The position numbers and the translations under genes are program-made. The notes below the pieces were generated by a model. That model was given only the letters and a program-made list of their open reading frames with translations. It did not search any database and was not told the origin of the DNA. From Collinsella aerofaciens (lineage in GTDB: Bacteria; Actinomycetota; Coriobacteriia; Coriobacteriales; Coriobacteriaceae): a stretch of 44,723 nucleotides of DNA. This document shows positions 34,190-43,266 of this stretch, piece after piece (within the stretch, counting starts at the first letter, position 1; each line of letters opens with the position of its first letter). Where the stretch lies: contig NZ_JAQLDU010000012.1 of NCBI RefSeq assembly GCF_028209625.1, forward strand, positions 48,104-92,826. The letters are read 5' to 3'.

Positions 34190-35985
34190 CAACTGATGAG
34201 CACCGCTTGAGTCGAAAGACTCTGAACGTCATAGCTGCCAGCGTTATTATCAGCGCCGTCTTGTTAGGCCTGTTGTATACGGTTGGAACCCATCGCTGCC
34301 TCGAAAAAACGCTTGGGTTTGGCCAAGAAACCATGGTGTTTTTGGAGAACGCTTGCGAAAAATATGACCGCTACGAACAGGGGAGAAAAACCGAGGCGAC
34401 GCACGATTTGCTCGCCGCGGTCGAATCGTTTGTGACGTTCCTGTCCTCTGATCGCGTTGAGGTTAACGACGATCTTATCGAGCAATTTGTCCATGCCGAG
34501 AACCTTTCGGGGCTGATGGTCATGGACTCCGATGGCCATATGGCTGCCCACTACGACATCGATGGTCGCGATCCGCTCATGTTGTGGCGAGATGAGTTGG
34601 CCTGTTCGCCGGTCGCATCGATGTATCAAGGTTCCAAAGTGACCTACTCAACTGTCGATGAGCGCCGTGGTGTCGTTTTTGCCGTCTGTGCTGTTCCGTA
34701 TGGCGACGGCGTTGCCCTGGCATACCGCTCACTTGTTTCCGATACGGCGGACGACTATTCATATGCCATAGCCGACGTGCTTTCGAACAGTACCTTCCAC
34801 CAGGGTCCCACGGTGCTTGTTATGGAGGATGCGGAGATTGTCTCATCCAACAGTGCCGATGCTGACGTGCCGCTCGCCCGACTCCTCACCAGCGTAGGAG
34901 TTGAGTGGAAAGACGACGGCCTGACGCGCATCGAATATCGAGGAGACGAATGGTATGCCGTGCGTGCGGCATATAAGGACTACCGCCTGTTTGCGCTATA
35001 TCCCAAATCTGAGGTCATGTCTGACAGGATTTCATTTGTCGCCGTCGGCGTCTTGGTGTGTCTTGCGTTTTGGGTCGTGGTGCTGTTGGCTCGAAATATC
35101 GTTGACCACCGCAATTTGGTCGAAAAGGATAAACAGCTCGGCATTATCAATGCCATAAGCGCCATCTACGATTCGACCTTCCTTTTGCATCTCGACACCC
35201 TCGAGATCGAGGGGATCAATATGTCGCCGGCGATAGCGAAGATATTTGCCGAGCACAGCGAGGCATATGACTTTATGGACACGGTCTGCCGGGATATCGT
35301 GAGCCCCGAAAGCCGCGAAGCGGTTGTGGGACTCGTAGATATAAGTTCGCTTCGTGAACGTATGGAGGGCGTACCGTACTTGGCTGCCGAGGTGCGAGAT
35401 TGTCGAGGCGCTTGGTACTCGCTACAGGTTGTCCCCCAGCATCGCGATGAGCAAGGCCGGCTGGAGTCGGTCGTCGTGGCGACGCACAACATATCGATGG
35501 TCAAGCATGCCGAGGAGCTGTCATATCAAGACAAACTGACGGGGCTTCGCAACCGCAACTATCTTGAATCGCGCGGAGATAGCCTGGTAAACGAGGACTT
35601 GCCCGTGAGCGTGATTATGTTGGACTGCAATTATCTCAAGCGGACCAACGACATCTATGGTCACGAGATGGGGGATGAACTGCTGCGACGGACGGCGTCC
35701 GTGCTGCGGCGGGTGGCTGGTGCGGATTATCTGCCGATGCGCCTTGGCGGCGACGAGTTTTTGCTGGTTTGCCCCCATACTGACAACGAGTCTGCGCTCG
35801 GGCTGGAACAGGATCTTCGTCTCGGTCTTGCCGCGGTAAGCGATGAGGCCCTGACGGTCAGCGCATCGATTGGCGTGGCGACCGTCGAGACGGCTGGAAA
35901 TACGCTGGCCGATGTATATCGTGTCGCCGACCACAATATGTATCGGGAGAAGCGCACGGTCCACGCACAGGGTGCGGACTGCTAA
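34186..35985 (+). CDS. Membrane diguanylate cyclase (GGDEF)
   Basis: A 599-residue protein with transmembrane segments at about 11-32 and 284-304, an extracytoplasmic region between them, a PAS-like segment (about 325-440) and a C-terminal GGDEF domain: DKLTGLRNRNYLES, VIMLDCNYLKRTNDIYGHEMGDE, RLGGDEFLLVC at about residue 519-529, then SASIGVAT. The active-site GGDEF is intact, so synthesis of cyclic di-GMP is expected. The usual inhibitory RxxD is AGAD here, so product feedback may be absent. Translationally coupled to the solute-binding protein. No EAL or PilZ protein is seen in the window. Confidence 0.88.
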   Translation: MTTDEHRLSRKTLNVIAASVIISAVLLGLLYTVGTHRCLEKTLGFGQETMVFLENACEKYDRYEQGRKTEATHDLLAAVESFVTFLSSDRVEVNDDLIEQFVHAENLSGLMVMDSDGHMAAHYDIDGRDPLMLWRDELACSPVASMYQGSKVTYSTVDERRGVVFAVCAVPYGDGVALAYRSLVSDTADDYSYAIADVLSNSTFHQGPTVLVMEDAEIVSSNSADADVPLARLLTSVGVEWKDDGLTRIEYRGDEWYAVRAAYKDYRLFALYPKSEVMSDRISFVAVGVLVCLAFWVVVLLARNIVDHRNLVEKDKQLGIINAISAIYDSTFLLHLDTLEIEGINMSPAIAKIFAEHSEAYDFMDTVCRDIVSPESREAVVGLVDISSLRERMEGVPYLAAEVRDCRGAWYSLQVVPQHRDEQGRLESVVVATHNISMVKHAEELSYQDKLTGLRNRNYLESRGDSLVNEDLPVSVIMLDCNYLKRTNDIYGHEMGDELLRRTASVLRRVAGADYLPMRLGGDEFLLVCPHTDNESALGLEQDLRLGLAAVSDEALTVSASIGVATVETAGNTLADVYRVADHNMYREKRTVHAQGADC

Positions 35986-36098
35986 TCTTGCCCCCGCGAG
36001 TCCATGCATCGTAGGATGTTGAATCGGTGCTTGCGATAATAAGTCGGCCCAGGCGGGGATAATAGACGTCTGAAATTTCTTTCTGAGAGGGGATCTCA

Positions 36099-36362
36099 AT
36101 GATTAGTTTTGACTACAAGCCGCAGGGTGTATGCTCTCGCAATATTCACCTCAATCTCTCTGACGATGGCAGCAAGGTGCTGGGCGTTGAGTTTACCGGC
36201 GGCTGTGACGGCAATCTCAAGGCAATCTCCAAGTTAGTCGAGGGTGCTCCTGCCGATCGCGTAATCGAGGTTCTCGCCGGTAATACCTGCGGTATGAAAA
36301 AGACCTCTTGCGCCGATCAGCTTACGCGCGCTATCGAGGCCGCTCGCGCCGAGATCGCCTAA
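36099..36362 (+). CDS. TSCPD-domain protein
   Basis: An 87-residue protein with FTGGCDGNLKAISKLVEG, AGNTCGMKKTSCADQL; the four Cys (CSRN, GGC, NTC, TSC) and the TSCPD-like TSCAD motif match the small TSCPD family (TIGR03905 type), related to a C-terminal domain of class II ribonucleotide reductases and possibly metal-binding. Function unknown. Start ATG with GAGAGGGGA upstream. Its stop overlaps the start of the next gene (TAATG). Confidence 0.85.
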   Translation: MISFDYKPQGVCSRNIHLNLSDDGSKVLGVEFTGGCDGNLKAISKLVEGAPADRVIEVLAGNTCGMKKTSCADQLTRAIEAARAEIA

Positions 36363-37573
36363 TGGGTATCGCCGACCACATCAAGAATGGAATATCGCGC
36401 CGTGGCTTTGTGCTCGGCGGTGCTGCCGCGGGCGCTGCCACGGTGCTTGCCGGTTGCTCGAAAAAAACGGGCACCAGCGACGATGCCGCCGGCGAGCCGC
36501 AGGTTATCAAGGACGATTCGAAGATTGTCTCGATCACTGATGAGTACGAAGCTGTTGATATCGATCTTGAGCCGGCGGCGTCGTGGACGCTGCCGCTGGG
36601 CACGCTGCTGTACTACTGCGATGGCGACTACGCCGCCGCGATGATGGCGCCTGCTTCTGCTCTGCATGCCAATACGCTTGGTGTGCTCAACCTGGGCGAT
36701 GGCTCGCTTACCACATTAATCGAGGATCCTATCGAGGGCACGGGATATGCTTTTTACGATGTCCGTGCCGGCGATGGCGTGTTTGCGTGGGTTGAGATGA
36801 ACTTTGCCAATTCATCGTGGAAGCTCTACGCTCAAAATCTGTCGGGCGCTTCGCTCTCTGGCGACGTGGCTGAGCTCGATCGAGGTGGCAAGGACTATGA
36901 TCCGCCCCTGTTTACGGCGTTCGGGTCATCGGTCATCTGGTATAAAATGCCTTCGGCAGGCGGCAATAAAACGAGTAGTGATTCGTTTTGCTATCGTCGC
37001 TCGCTTGATGAATCCAAGGCCGAGGTAATTTGGAAATCGATGGGCCGCTTTGCATCGGCCCCGCGCGCGAGCGACGGCATTTTGACCATCTCGCCGCGTG
37101 TCCGCAACGACGAAGGCGTCTACTATGGCATAACGGCAATCGATCTGACCGATGGCAACAACACCAAACGTGCCCAGCTAGTCCTTCCCTCGTCAGTCTC
37201 GCCTTTCGAGGCCGTATATATGGGCGATACCTTCGTGTTTTCTATCGAGGCGACCTATAGTGACGTGGGCAGCCTGGGCAACATGGGCACGTATATCGGT
37301 AATGAGGGAGGGCCATACCTCTTTCTGTCCCGCGAGCCGCTCGCATGTGCTGCCGGCAAGAAGAATAAATATCTCGTTAAGGTACAGGCATCGCATTTTC
37401 TCATCGACACCTCTGCCAAGACCTATGGCTCGCTGTTGTCGCCCGACCGCGCTTTGGAATATGGCGATTATCCAGCTACGGCGGGAAAATCGGACTCATT
37501 CCTTACGTACGCCACGGTGCGCAACAGCCAGGGTATACCCGAGACGGTCACCGCACGCCTATTCTCTCTTTAA
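36362..37573 (+). CDS. Tat-exported lipoprotein of unknown function
   Basis: A twin-arginine signal SRRGFVLGG (Arg13, Arg14) leads to a lipobox with Cys32 (VLAGC), so export folded and lipid anchoring are expected. The mature part (about 370 residues) has repeating strand-rich blocks with aromatic and Gly/Asp turns (GYAFYDVRAGDGVFAWVEMNF, SSVIWYKMPSAGG, GVYYGITAIDLTDGNN, TFVFSIEATY), suggesting a beta-propeller; this is inference. No catalytic motif seen. ATG at 36362 overlaps the stop of the TSCPD gene. A GC hairpin (37633-37671) lies downstream but lacks a T-run. Confidence 0.75.
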   Translation: MGIADHIKNGISRRGFVLGGAAAGAATVLAGCSKKTGTSDDAAGEPQVIKDDSKIVSITDEYEAVDIDLEPAASWTLPLGTLLYYCDGDYAAAMMAPASALHANTLGVLNLGDGSLTTLIEDPIEGTGYAFYDVRAGDGVFAWVEMNFANSSWKLYAQNLSGASLSGDVAELDRGGKDYDPPLFTAFGSSVIWYKMPSAGGNKTSSDSFCYRRSLDESKAEVIWKSMGRFASAPRASDGILTISPRVRNDEGVYYGITAIDLTDGNNTKRAQLVLPSSVSPFEAVYMGDTFVFSIEATYSDVGSLGNMGTYIGNEGGPYLFLSREPLACAAGKKNKYLVKVQASHFLIDTSAKTYGSLLSPDRALEYGDYPATAGKSDSFLTYATVRNSQGIPETVTARLFSL

Positions 37574-37726
37574 GCTTAGAGGGGTTAAAAAGGCGCCAAC
37601 AGGGGAATAAACGCGTTGTAATTGTGAGTACCGCCCGCCGAGCTGCCGCGTCATAGTGGCATCCGGCGGGCTCAGGTGCGTTAAAATGGGCTTGTTCTTA
37701 GCTGATTGAGACAGGGGGGCCGTGTT

Positions 37727-38449
37727 ATGGCTTCAGATGCAAAAAAGATTCTGCTGGTCGAGGATGAGAAGGCAATCCGTGACGCCGTCGCTGCCTATCT
37801 CGAGCGCGAAGGCTACTGGGTTGTGGGTGTCGGCGACGGCCAGTCCGCGATCGAGGAGTTCGAGAAGCATCAGTTTGACCTGGTCGTGCTCGACCTTATG
37901 CTCCCCAAGATCCCCGGCGAGCGCGTTTGCCGCACCATTCGCGATACCTCGGATGTCCCCATCATCATGCTGACTGCCAAGGGCGAGATCGAGGACCGTA
38001 TTATCGGTCTTGAGCTCGGCGCCGACGACTATCTGATTAAGCCGTTCTCGCCGCGCGAGCTTGTCGCGCGCGTACGCGCCTTGTTCCGCCGTGCCCATCA
38101 GGCCGACGAGCCAGCCGTCGAGGTACTCGACTTCGGCGATCTGGTCATCGATATCTCGGGCCACAAGATTTTGGTCGAGGGCAAGGAAGTCGACCTGACG
38201 GCTTCCGAGTTTAAGCTGCTCACCACGCTTGCCCGTCACCCCGGTCGCGTCTACAACCGCATGGAGCTGGTCGAGAAGGTGCTCGGCTACGACTTTGAGG
38301 GCTATGAGCGCACCATCGATAGCCACGTGAAGAACCTTCGCGCCAAGCTGGGCGATGATCCCAAGAAGCCCAAGTGGCTCTACACCGTCCACGGTGTCGG
38401 CTATCGCTTCGAGGCTCCGGCCAAGACCGATAAGCCGGACGAGAAATAG
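37727..38449 (+). CDS. OmpR-family response regulator
   Basis: A 240-residue two-domain regulator. Receiver: acidic pocket VEDE (about 11-14), phospho-acceptor Asp56 in VVLDLMLP, Thr in MLTAKGE, Lys in YLIKPFSP. DNA-binding winged helix: LVIDISGHKILVEGKEVDLTASEFKLLTTLARHPGRVYNRMEL..., ending GVGYRFE. ATG at 37727 was chosen because GGGGGG lies 7-12 bp upstream; it is 11 bp before the histidine kinase. The pair resembles envelope-stress or MtrA/B-like systems, but the target is unknown. Confidence 0.93.
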   Translation: MASDAKKILLVEDEKAIRDAVAAYLEREGYWVVGVGDGQSAIEEFEKHQFDLVVLDLMLPKIPGERVCRTIRDTSDVPIIMLTAKGEIEDRIIGLELGADDYLIKPFSPRELVARVRALFRRAHQADEPAVEVLDFGDLVIDISGHKILVEGKEVDLTASEFKLLTTLARHPGRVYNRMELVEKVLGYDFEGYERTIDSHVKNLRAKLGDDPKKPKWLYTVHGVGYRFEAPAKTDKPDEK

Positions 38450-38460
38450 GGAAATCACAT

Positions 38461-40026
38461 ATGACACCTGCGCGCTTTGAAATCGGACAAAAGCACAAGC
38501 AGGAGAGCGAGGCGGGTTCCAAGGCTAGTTGGAACACGCCTCGTTCCGATTCACGGCCAACGATGAGCTATCCCTCGCGCATGGCACTTGCTTTTGCTCT
38601 GACATCGCTCATGACGGTATTGGTGCTGGTGGGCGTGGTCTCTGTTGTGTGGGGCACGGTCTTTTCGGATTACACGCGCTCCAATATCGTCGAGATCGCC
38701 AATTCTGCTGCCGAAAAGCTTGCGACGTCGTATGAGGAAAACGGCAACTGGACTGCGGGCGAGCTGCGCACGGTCGCGACATCGAGTTTGGTATCCGACG
38801 ACCTGAGTATGCAGGTCGTCAACAAGAAGGGCGTTGTCGTCTATGACGACTCATGGCCTTCGGCAAGCGCGACCGCCGATGTGCGCGAGAGCGAATCGGC
38901 GTCGAGCAGCTCGAGCGGTAAAAAAGCATCGCATAGCCCGGTCTCGTCTGCTCCAACCGACTCCGATAGCGTTGCCAACGTCGAAATCATAACGTCTTCG
39001 GGCGAGCATGTCGGACAGGTAAAGCTATGGGCCATCGGCTCCGATGCCTTGCTCACCAAGGCGGATTCTGCATTTAGGGAGAAGACCTTTAACGCCATGG
39101 CCCTCGCCGCGGTTGTTGCAATCTGCATTTCGGTCGTTATCGGATCGCTCGTGTCGCGCATGCTCACCAAGCCGATTCATCGTATTACGAGCACGGCCAA
39201 GCAAATTCGCGATGGCGATCTGTCCGCTCGTACTGGTTTGCGCGGTGATGACGAGATTGATCAGCTGGGTGAGACCTTCGATGAGATGGCCACTTCGCTC
39301 GAGAAGGATATGAAACACGAGAAGCGCCTGACCTCAGACGTGGCTCACGAACTTCGTACTCCGCTTATGGCCATGCTCGCGACAGTCGAAGCCATGCAGG
39401 ATGGGGTGTATCCCACCGACGACGAGCATCTGGAAACCGTTGCTTCCGAGACGCGTCGCCTGGCTCGTCTGGTGCAGCAGATGCTCGACCTGTCGCGCAT
39501 GGAAAACAGCACGGCTCCGCTCAACCTTGAGCCGGTGGACATGGTTCCTTTCGTGCGTTCCATCGTCAATGCCCAGGAGCGCCTGTTTGTCGACCGCGAT
39601 CTGCGCTTGCGCTTTGCTGACGAGACGCAAGGTCACGACGATGTCGTCGAAGCCGATCCCGACATGATCACACAATGCGTCATCAATCTCATGAGCAACG
39701 CCATGCGCTATACCCCCGAGGGCGGTTGGGTCGTGGTGTCGGTGCTCAGTGACCGCAAACACGTCAGCGTCGCCGTTTCTGATACCGGCATCGGTATTGC
39801 CAAGGATGACTTGTCGCGCATCTTCGGCCGTTTTTGGCGCGCCGATGCTAGCCGTGCCCGTGAGGCGGGCGGTCTGGGCGTGGGCCTCGCCGTGACTAAA
39901 CAGATCGTCGAGCGACATCATGGCTACATTTCCGTGGAGTCGGAGCTTGGAAAGGGTACGACTTTTACGATTCATCTGCCTCGCGAGCACACGGCGGACG
40001 CGGCATCTACTACAATGGAGCACTAG
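38461..40026 (+). CDS. Sensor histidine kinase
   Basis: A 521-residue partner of the upstream regulator. A 40-residue polar N-terminus is followed by a transmembrane segment (about 43-66), an extracytoplasmic domain (about 70-205) with a Ser-rich stretch (SESASSSSSGKKAS), a second transmembrane segment (about 210-232), HAMP (about 233-285), DHp with His296 in SDVAHELRTPL, and the ATPase with N-box NLMSNAMRY, DTGIGI, and GLGVGLAV. The domain order is complete. The signal is unknown. The 109-bp gap to purC has no terminator, so read-through is possible. Confidence 0.93.
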   Translation: MTPARFEIGQKHKQESEAGSKASWNTPRSDSRPTMSYPSRMALAFALTSLMTVLVLVGVVSVVWGTVFSDYTRSNIVEIANSAAEKLATSYEENGNWTAGELRTVATSSLVSDDLSMQVVNKKGVVVYDDSWPSASATADVRESESASSSSSGKKASHSPVSSAPTDSDSVANVEIITSSGEHVGQVKLWAIGSDALLTKADSAFREKTFNAMALAAVVAICISVVIGSLVSRMLTKPIHRITSTAKQIRDGDLSARTGLRGDDEIDQLGETFDEMATSLEKDMKHEKRLTSDVAHELRTPLMAMLATVEAMQDGVYPTDDEHLETVASETRRLARLVQQMLDLSRMENSTAPLNLEPVDMVPFVRSIVNAQERLFVDRDLRLRFADETQGHDDVVEADPDMITQCVINLMSNAMRYTPEGGWVVVSVLSDRKHVSVAVSDTGIGIAKDDLSRIFGRFWRADASRAREAGGLGVGLAVTKQIVERHHGYISVESELGKGTTFTIHLPREHTADAASTTMEH

Positions 40027-40135
40027 CTTTTCGCTATTCGGTGAAGGAGGGGTTTCGTCCCTGCCGCTCCGAGTTTGCGAAAACGTGCGGGAAAGAACCC
40101 GCATTACTGTCGTATTTTGGTAAGGAGTGACTCAC

Positions 40136-41023
40136 GTGACAACGATGGAGCGTCGTCCGGATTCCCGTGGCAAGGTTCGTGATATCTACGATGCCGGTGA
40201 AAACCTGCTGATGGTCGCCACCGACCGCATTTCTGCGTTCGACTTCATTCTTCCCGACGAGATTCCGTTTAAGGGAGAGGTGCTCAACCGCATCTCGGCA
40301 TTCTGGTTCGATAAGTTTGCCGGCATCGTTCCCAACCACCTCGTTTCCATCGACCCGGCGGATTTCCCCGAGGAGTTTGCTGAGTATCGTGACTACCTCG
40401 CCGGCCGCGCCATGCTGGTTAAGAAGGCCCAGACGATTCCTATCGAGTGCATCGTCCGCGGCTATCTGACCGGTTCGGGCAAGAAGACCTACGACGAGAA
40501 CGGCACCGTCTGCGGCATCCAGCTGCCTGAGGGCCTGACCGAGGCTTCCAAGCTTCCCGAGCCGCTGTTCACGCCGTCCACGAAGGCCGAGATCGGTGAC
40601 CACGACGAGAACATCTCGTTCGAGCGTTGCTGCGAGATCGTGGGCGAGGACATCGCCACGCAGATTCGCGACCTTTCCCTCAAGATCTACAAGGCTGCCG
40701 CCGAGTATGCAGCGACCCGTGGCATCATCATTGCCGACACCAAGTTCGAGTTCGGTGTCATCGATGGCAAGGTTACGCTGATCGACGAGTGCCTCACGCC
40801 CGACTCCAGCCGTTTCTGGCCTGCCGCCAGCTACGAGGAGGGCAAGATTCAGCCCAGCTACGACAAGCAATTCGTCCGCAATTGGCTCAAAGCCAACTGG
40901 GATATGACGGGGGAGACCCCGCGCCTGCCCGCCGAGGTCATCGATGGCACGTCCGAGCGCTATCGCGAGGCCTTCCAGATCATCACGGGCTCCCAGTTCA
41001 CAAGCATGAAGGAGAACGCATAA
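40136..41023 (+). CDS. purC: Phosphoribosylaminoimidazole-succinocarboxamide synthase
   Basis: SAICAR synthetase joins CAIR and aspartate with ATP in purine synthesis. Recognisable stretches: GKVRDIYD, ATDRISAFDFILP, IPIECIVRGYLTGSG, and the SAICAR signature IADTKFEFG followed by LIDECLTPDSSRFW. 295 residues. GTG at 40136 was chosen because AAGGAG lies 8 bp before it; an earlier in-frame GTG at 40127 overlaps that site. The next gene begins immediately after its stop. Confidence 0.96.
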   Translation: MTTMERRPDSRGKVRDIYDAGENLLMVATDRISAFDFILPDEIPFKGEVLNRISAFWFDKFAGIVPNHLVSIDPADFPEEFAEYRDYLAGRAMLVKKAQTIPIECIVRGYLTGSGKKTYDENGTVCGIQLPEGLTEASKLPEPLFTPSTKAEIGDHDENISFERCCEIVGEDIATQIRDLSLKIYKAAAEYAATRGIIIADTKFEFGVIDGKVTLIDECLTPDSSRFWPAASYEEGKIQPSYDKQFVRNWLKANWDMTGETPRLPAEVIDGTSERYREAFQIITGSQFTSMKENA

Positions 41024-41599
41024 GTGAGTACCCGTAGCGCCACGAACAAGCGCACGCAATCCCACGAGGTTACCGGGGTTGCGCGCAAGTCCGCTGCATC
41101 CGCCAAGCCCGCCCGTCAGGCAGCGAGCTCTGTCCGCGTCGTGCCGGCTTCGTCTAAGGCACGCCGCAAAGAGCTCGAGAAGGGCGAGAATCTCGAGGGC
41201 CTCTCTAAAGAGGAGAAGCGCGCCCGCAAGGCTAAGCAGCGCGCCAAGGAGGATCGCATCTACACGGTGTCGAATATCCTTCTCAAGCAGGATGAGGACT
41301 ACACCAAGCGCCGCCGTATTTGGTGGGCTGTGCTCGCTATCGGCATGGTGCTCGTCGTGGCCATTTGGGCTTCGCTCTACTTCGCTCCCGGCGGCACGGT
41401 GTCCAGTCCTGTTCAGATGGTCGGCATCGTTTTGTCCTATGTCATCATCCTGGGTGACTTTATCTACGACTTCGTTCGTATTCGTCCCCTGCGCAACATG
41501 TACCGCACTCAGGCCGAGGGCATGTCCGAGAACAAGCTCAACGCCCTTATCGAGCGCTCGGCTGCCGAGGAGGACAAGAAGGACTCCAAGAAGAAGTAG
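41024..41599 (+). CDS. Basic two-pass membrane protein of unknown function
   Basis: A 191-residue protein: a long Lys/Arg/Ala/Ser-rich N-terminus (1-95, with EKRARKAKQRAKEDR), two membrane segments (about 98-120 and 130-150) and a charged tail ending DKKDSKKK. GTG start directly after the purC stop, with AAGGAG inside the end of purC, so it is translationally coupled. The family was not identified. It has no visible link to purine metabolism. Confidence 0.75.
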   Translation: MSTRSATNKRTQSHEVTGVARKSAASAKPARQAASSVRVVPASSKARRKELEKGENLEGLSKEEKRARKAKQRAKEDRIYTVSNILLKQDEDYTKRRRIWWAVLAIGMVLVVAIWASLYFAPGGTVSSPVQMVGIVLSYVIILGDFIYDFVRIRPLRNMYRTQAEGMSENKLNALIERSAAEEDKKDSKKK

Positions 41600-41629
41600 C
41601 GTTTGCATGCATACTTATCGCTAAGATAT

Positions 41630-41660
41630 AAGGCGCGTCGTTTTTGCGGCGCGCCTTTTT
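41630..41660 (+). terminator. Terminator of the purC unit
   Basis: AAGGCGCG (41630-41637) pairs with CGCGCCTT (41650-41657), followed by T residues. Confidence 0.85.
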
Positions 41661-41688
41661 ACTGTTCTATAGATAGATGGAGTGGCAC

Positions 41689-42969
41689 ATGATTCGAGCT
41701 GCCCTGACGGTCGAAGAAGCTCTGGAGGGCATGAAGGCCCTGGAGCCCAAGATTAAAAACTACGCGCGCCTGATTGTTCGCAAGGGCGTAAACGTCAAGC
41801 CCGGCCAGGAGGTTGTCGTTCAGTCTCCGGTTGAGTGCGCGCCGTTTGCGCGCGTGGTGGTCGCGGAGGCTTATGCCGCCGGTGCCGGTCACGTGACGGT
41901 TATTTGGGCTGACGATGCCGTGACAAGGCTTACGTACGAGCATGTCGATAAAAGCTATTTTGAGCAGACGCCCGAGTGGAAGCGCCTGCAGCTGGATTCG
42001 TTGGCCCAGGACGGCGCCTGCTTTATCTTTATCGAGGGAGCTGACCCAGCGGCTCTGAAGGGCATTGACCCCGCCAAGCCCGCCGCGGCTTCCAAGGCAA
42101 GGAATACGCAGTGCAAGGTCTTCCGCCGTGGGCTGGACTACAACATCAACCCGTGGTGCATCGCCGGCGCGCCGGTCGTTGCCTGGGCTCGCGAGGTGTT
42201 CTCGGGCGATGCGGATGAGGTTGCGATCTATAAGCTATGGAATGCGATTCTACACACCGCTCGTGCCGATGGCCAGGACCCGGAGAGCGACTGGGAGCTT
42301 CATGACGCCGCATTCGAAAAGAACCTGCGTTTTCTGAACGACAATCGTTTCGACTACCTGCATTACACCTCGGCAAATGGAACCGATCTGACGATTGGCA
42401 TGACGAAAGGTCACGAGTGGGCCGGCGGCAAGGGCAAGACACCCGATGGACACCCCTTCTTCCCCAACATTCCCACCGAGGAAGTCTTCACCTCGCCTGA
42501 TCGTATGCGTGCCGACGGTATCGTGTATTCGGCTATGCCGCTCATTCACCACGGTAACAAGGTTGACGATTTTTGGATTAAGTTCGAGGCGGGCCGCGTA
42601 GTGGACTACGATGCCCGCGTGGGTAAGGCGACGCTTGCGAGCATCATCGATACTGACGAGGGCGCTGCTCACCTGGGAGAGGTCGCGCTCATCTCCAAGA
42701 ACACGCCGATCCGCGAAAGTGGCGTACTGTTCTACGATACGCTCTATGACGAGAACGCTAGCTGCCATCTCGCGCTAGGTGTCGGTTTCCCCGAATGCAT
42801 CGAGGGTGGGTATGACATGTCCAAGGAAGAGCTCCTGGAGCATGGCGTTAACGTCTCGAGCACGCACGTCGATTTTATGATTGGCACGGACGACATCGAT
42901 ATTACGGGCATTACGCCTGATGGACGTGAAGTTGTGATTTTCCAGAACGGCCAATGGAGTTGGGAATAG
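41689..42969 (+). CDS. M29-family metalloaminopeptidase
   Basis: A 426-residue protein of the thermophilic-aminopeptidase (AmpS/PepS/AmpT) family. It shows the N-terminal NVKPGQEVVVQSPVE and AGAGHVTVIWAD, TIGMTKGHEWAGG, the metal-ligand region NIPTEEVFTSPDR, and the C-terminal metal residues in ENASCHLALG and STHVDFMIGTDDIDI. It is expected to be a cytoplasmic zinc or cobalt aminopeptidase. ATG at 41689 has GGAG 6 bp upstream; an ATG 12 bases earlier is possible but lacks a site. tRNA-Lys follows after 28 bp, with its promoter overlapping the gene's end. Confidence 0.92.
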   Translation: MIRAALTVEEALEGMKALEPKIKNYARLIVRKGVNVKPGQEVVVQSPVECAPFARVVVAEAYAAGAGHVTVIWADDAVTRLTYEHVDKSYFEQTPEWKRLQLDSLAQDGACFIFIEGADPAALKGIDPAKPAAASKARNTQCKVFRRGLDYNINPWCIAGAPVVAWAREVFSGDADEVAIYKLWNAILHTARADGQDPESDWELHDAAFEKNLRFLNDNRFDYLHYTSANGTDLTIGMTKGHEWAGGKGKTPDGHPFFPNIPTEEVFTSPDRMRADGIVYSAMPLIHHGNKVDDFWIKFEAGRVVDYDARVGKATLASIIDTDEGAAHLGEVALISKNTPIRESGVLFYDTLYDENASCHLALGVGFPECIEGGYDMSKEELLEHGVNVSSTHVDFMIGTDDIDITGITPDGREVVIFQNGQWSWE

Positions 42970-42988
42970 TCCCAGACCGTGGTACAAT
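42960..42988 (+). promoter_or_regulatory. Promoter of tRNA-Lys
   Basis: TTGGGA (42960-42965), 17 bp, TACAAT (42983-42988), 9 bp before the tRNA. The -35 overlaps the last codons of the aminopeptidase gene. Confidence 0.65.
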
Positions 42989-42997
42989 GCCACCCGC

Positions 42998-43073
42998 GGG
43001 CCGTTAGCTCAGCTGGCAGAGCAGGGGACTTTTAATCCCAAGGTCCAGGGTTCGAACCCCTGACGGCCCACCA
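42998..43073 (+). tRNA. tRNA-Lys(UUU)
   Basis: Acceptor GGGCCGT/ACGGCCC, D-arm GCTC/GAGC, anticodon loop CTTTTAA (anticodon TTT), T-arm CAGGG TTCGAAC CCCTG, and encoded CCA. Nineteen bases of its 3' end recur at 43230-43248. Confidence 0.97.
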
Positions 43074-43082
43074 TAGAATGGA

Positions 43083-43113
43083 AAAGCGACTGGCGGATGC
43101 CGGCCGCTTTTTT
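43083..43113 (+). terminator. Terminator of tRNA-Lys
   Basis: The stem AAGCG-CTGGC/GCCGG-CGCTT with small mismatches around GGAT is followed by six T residues. A near copy recurs at 44366-44396. Confidence 0.8.
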
Positions 43114-43118
43114 GTTGC

Positions 43119-43248
43119 CGTGCCACGGGTTCGAACCCGTCGGGGCGCGGAGCTGAGTAAACGCGTGAGCGTTTGCCAGCGCAGCGCGCAAGGCGCGAAG
43201 CGCCGCAGCGGCCGCCTGCGGAGCAGGCTGAACCCCTGACGGCCCACC
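43119..43248 (+). repeat. Post-tRNA-Lys hairpin-string element with tRNA tail copy
   Basis: After the terminator come a palindromic T-arm-like CGGGTTCGAACCCG (43126-43139), hairpins AAACGC/GCGTTT (43159-43174), GGCGC/GCGCC (43192-43204) and GCCTGC/GCAGGC (43214-43228), then GAACCCCTGACGGCCCACC (43230-43248), an exact copy of the tRNA-Lys 3' end. Order and partial sequence match the element after tRNA-Gly. Confidence 0.8.
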
Positions 43249-43266
43249 CAAAGAAAGGAAAACAAA

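Noticed and set aside
37633..37671. Terminator after the Tat lipoprotein gene
   Set aside because: GC stem present but no T-run on either side.
40034..41608. Minus-strand frame antisense to purC and the next gene
   Set aside because: Shadow frame; purC is unmistakable on the plus strand.
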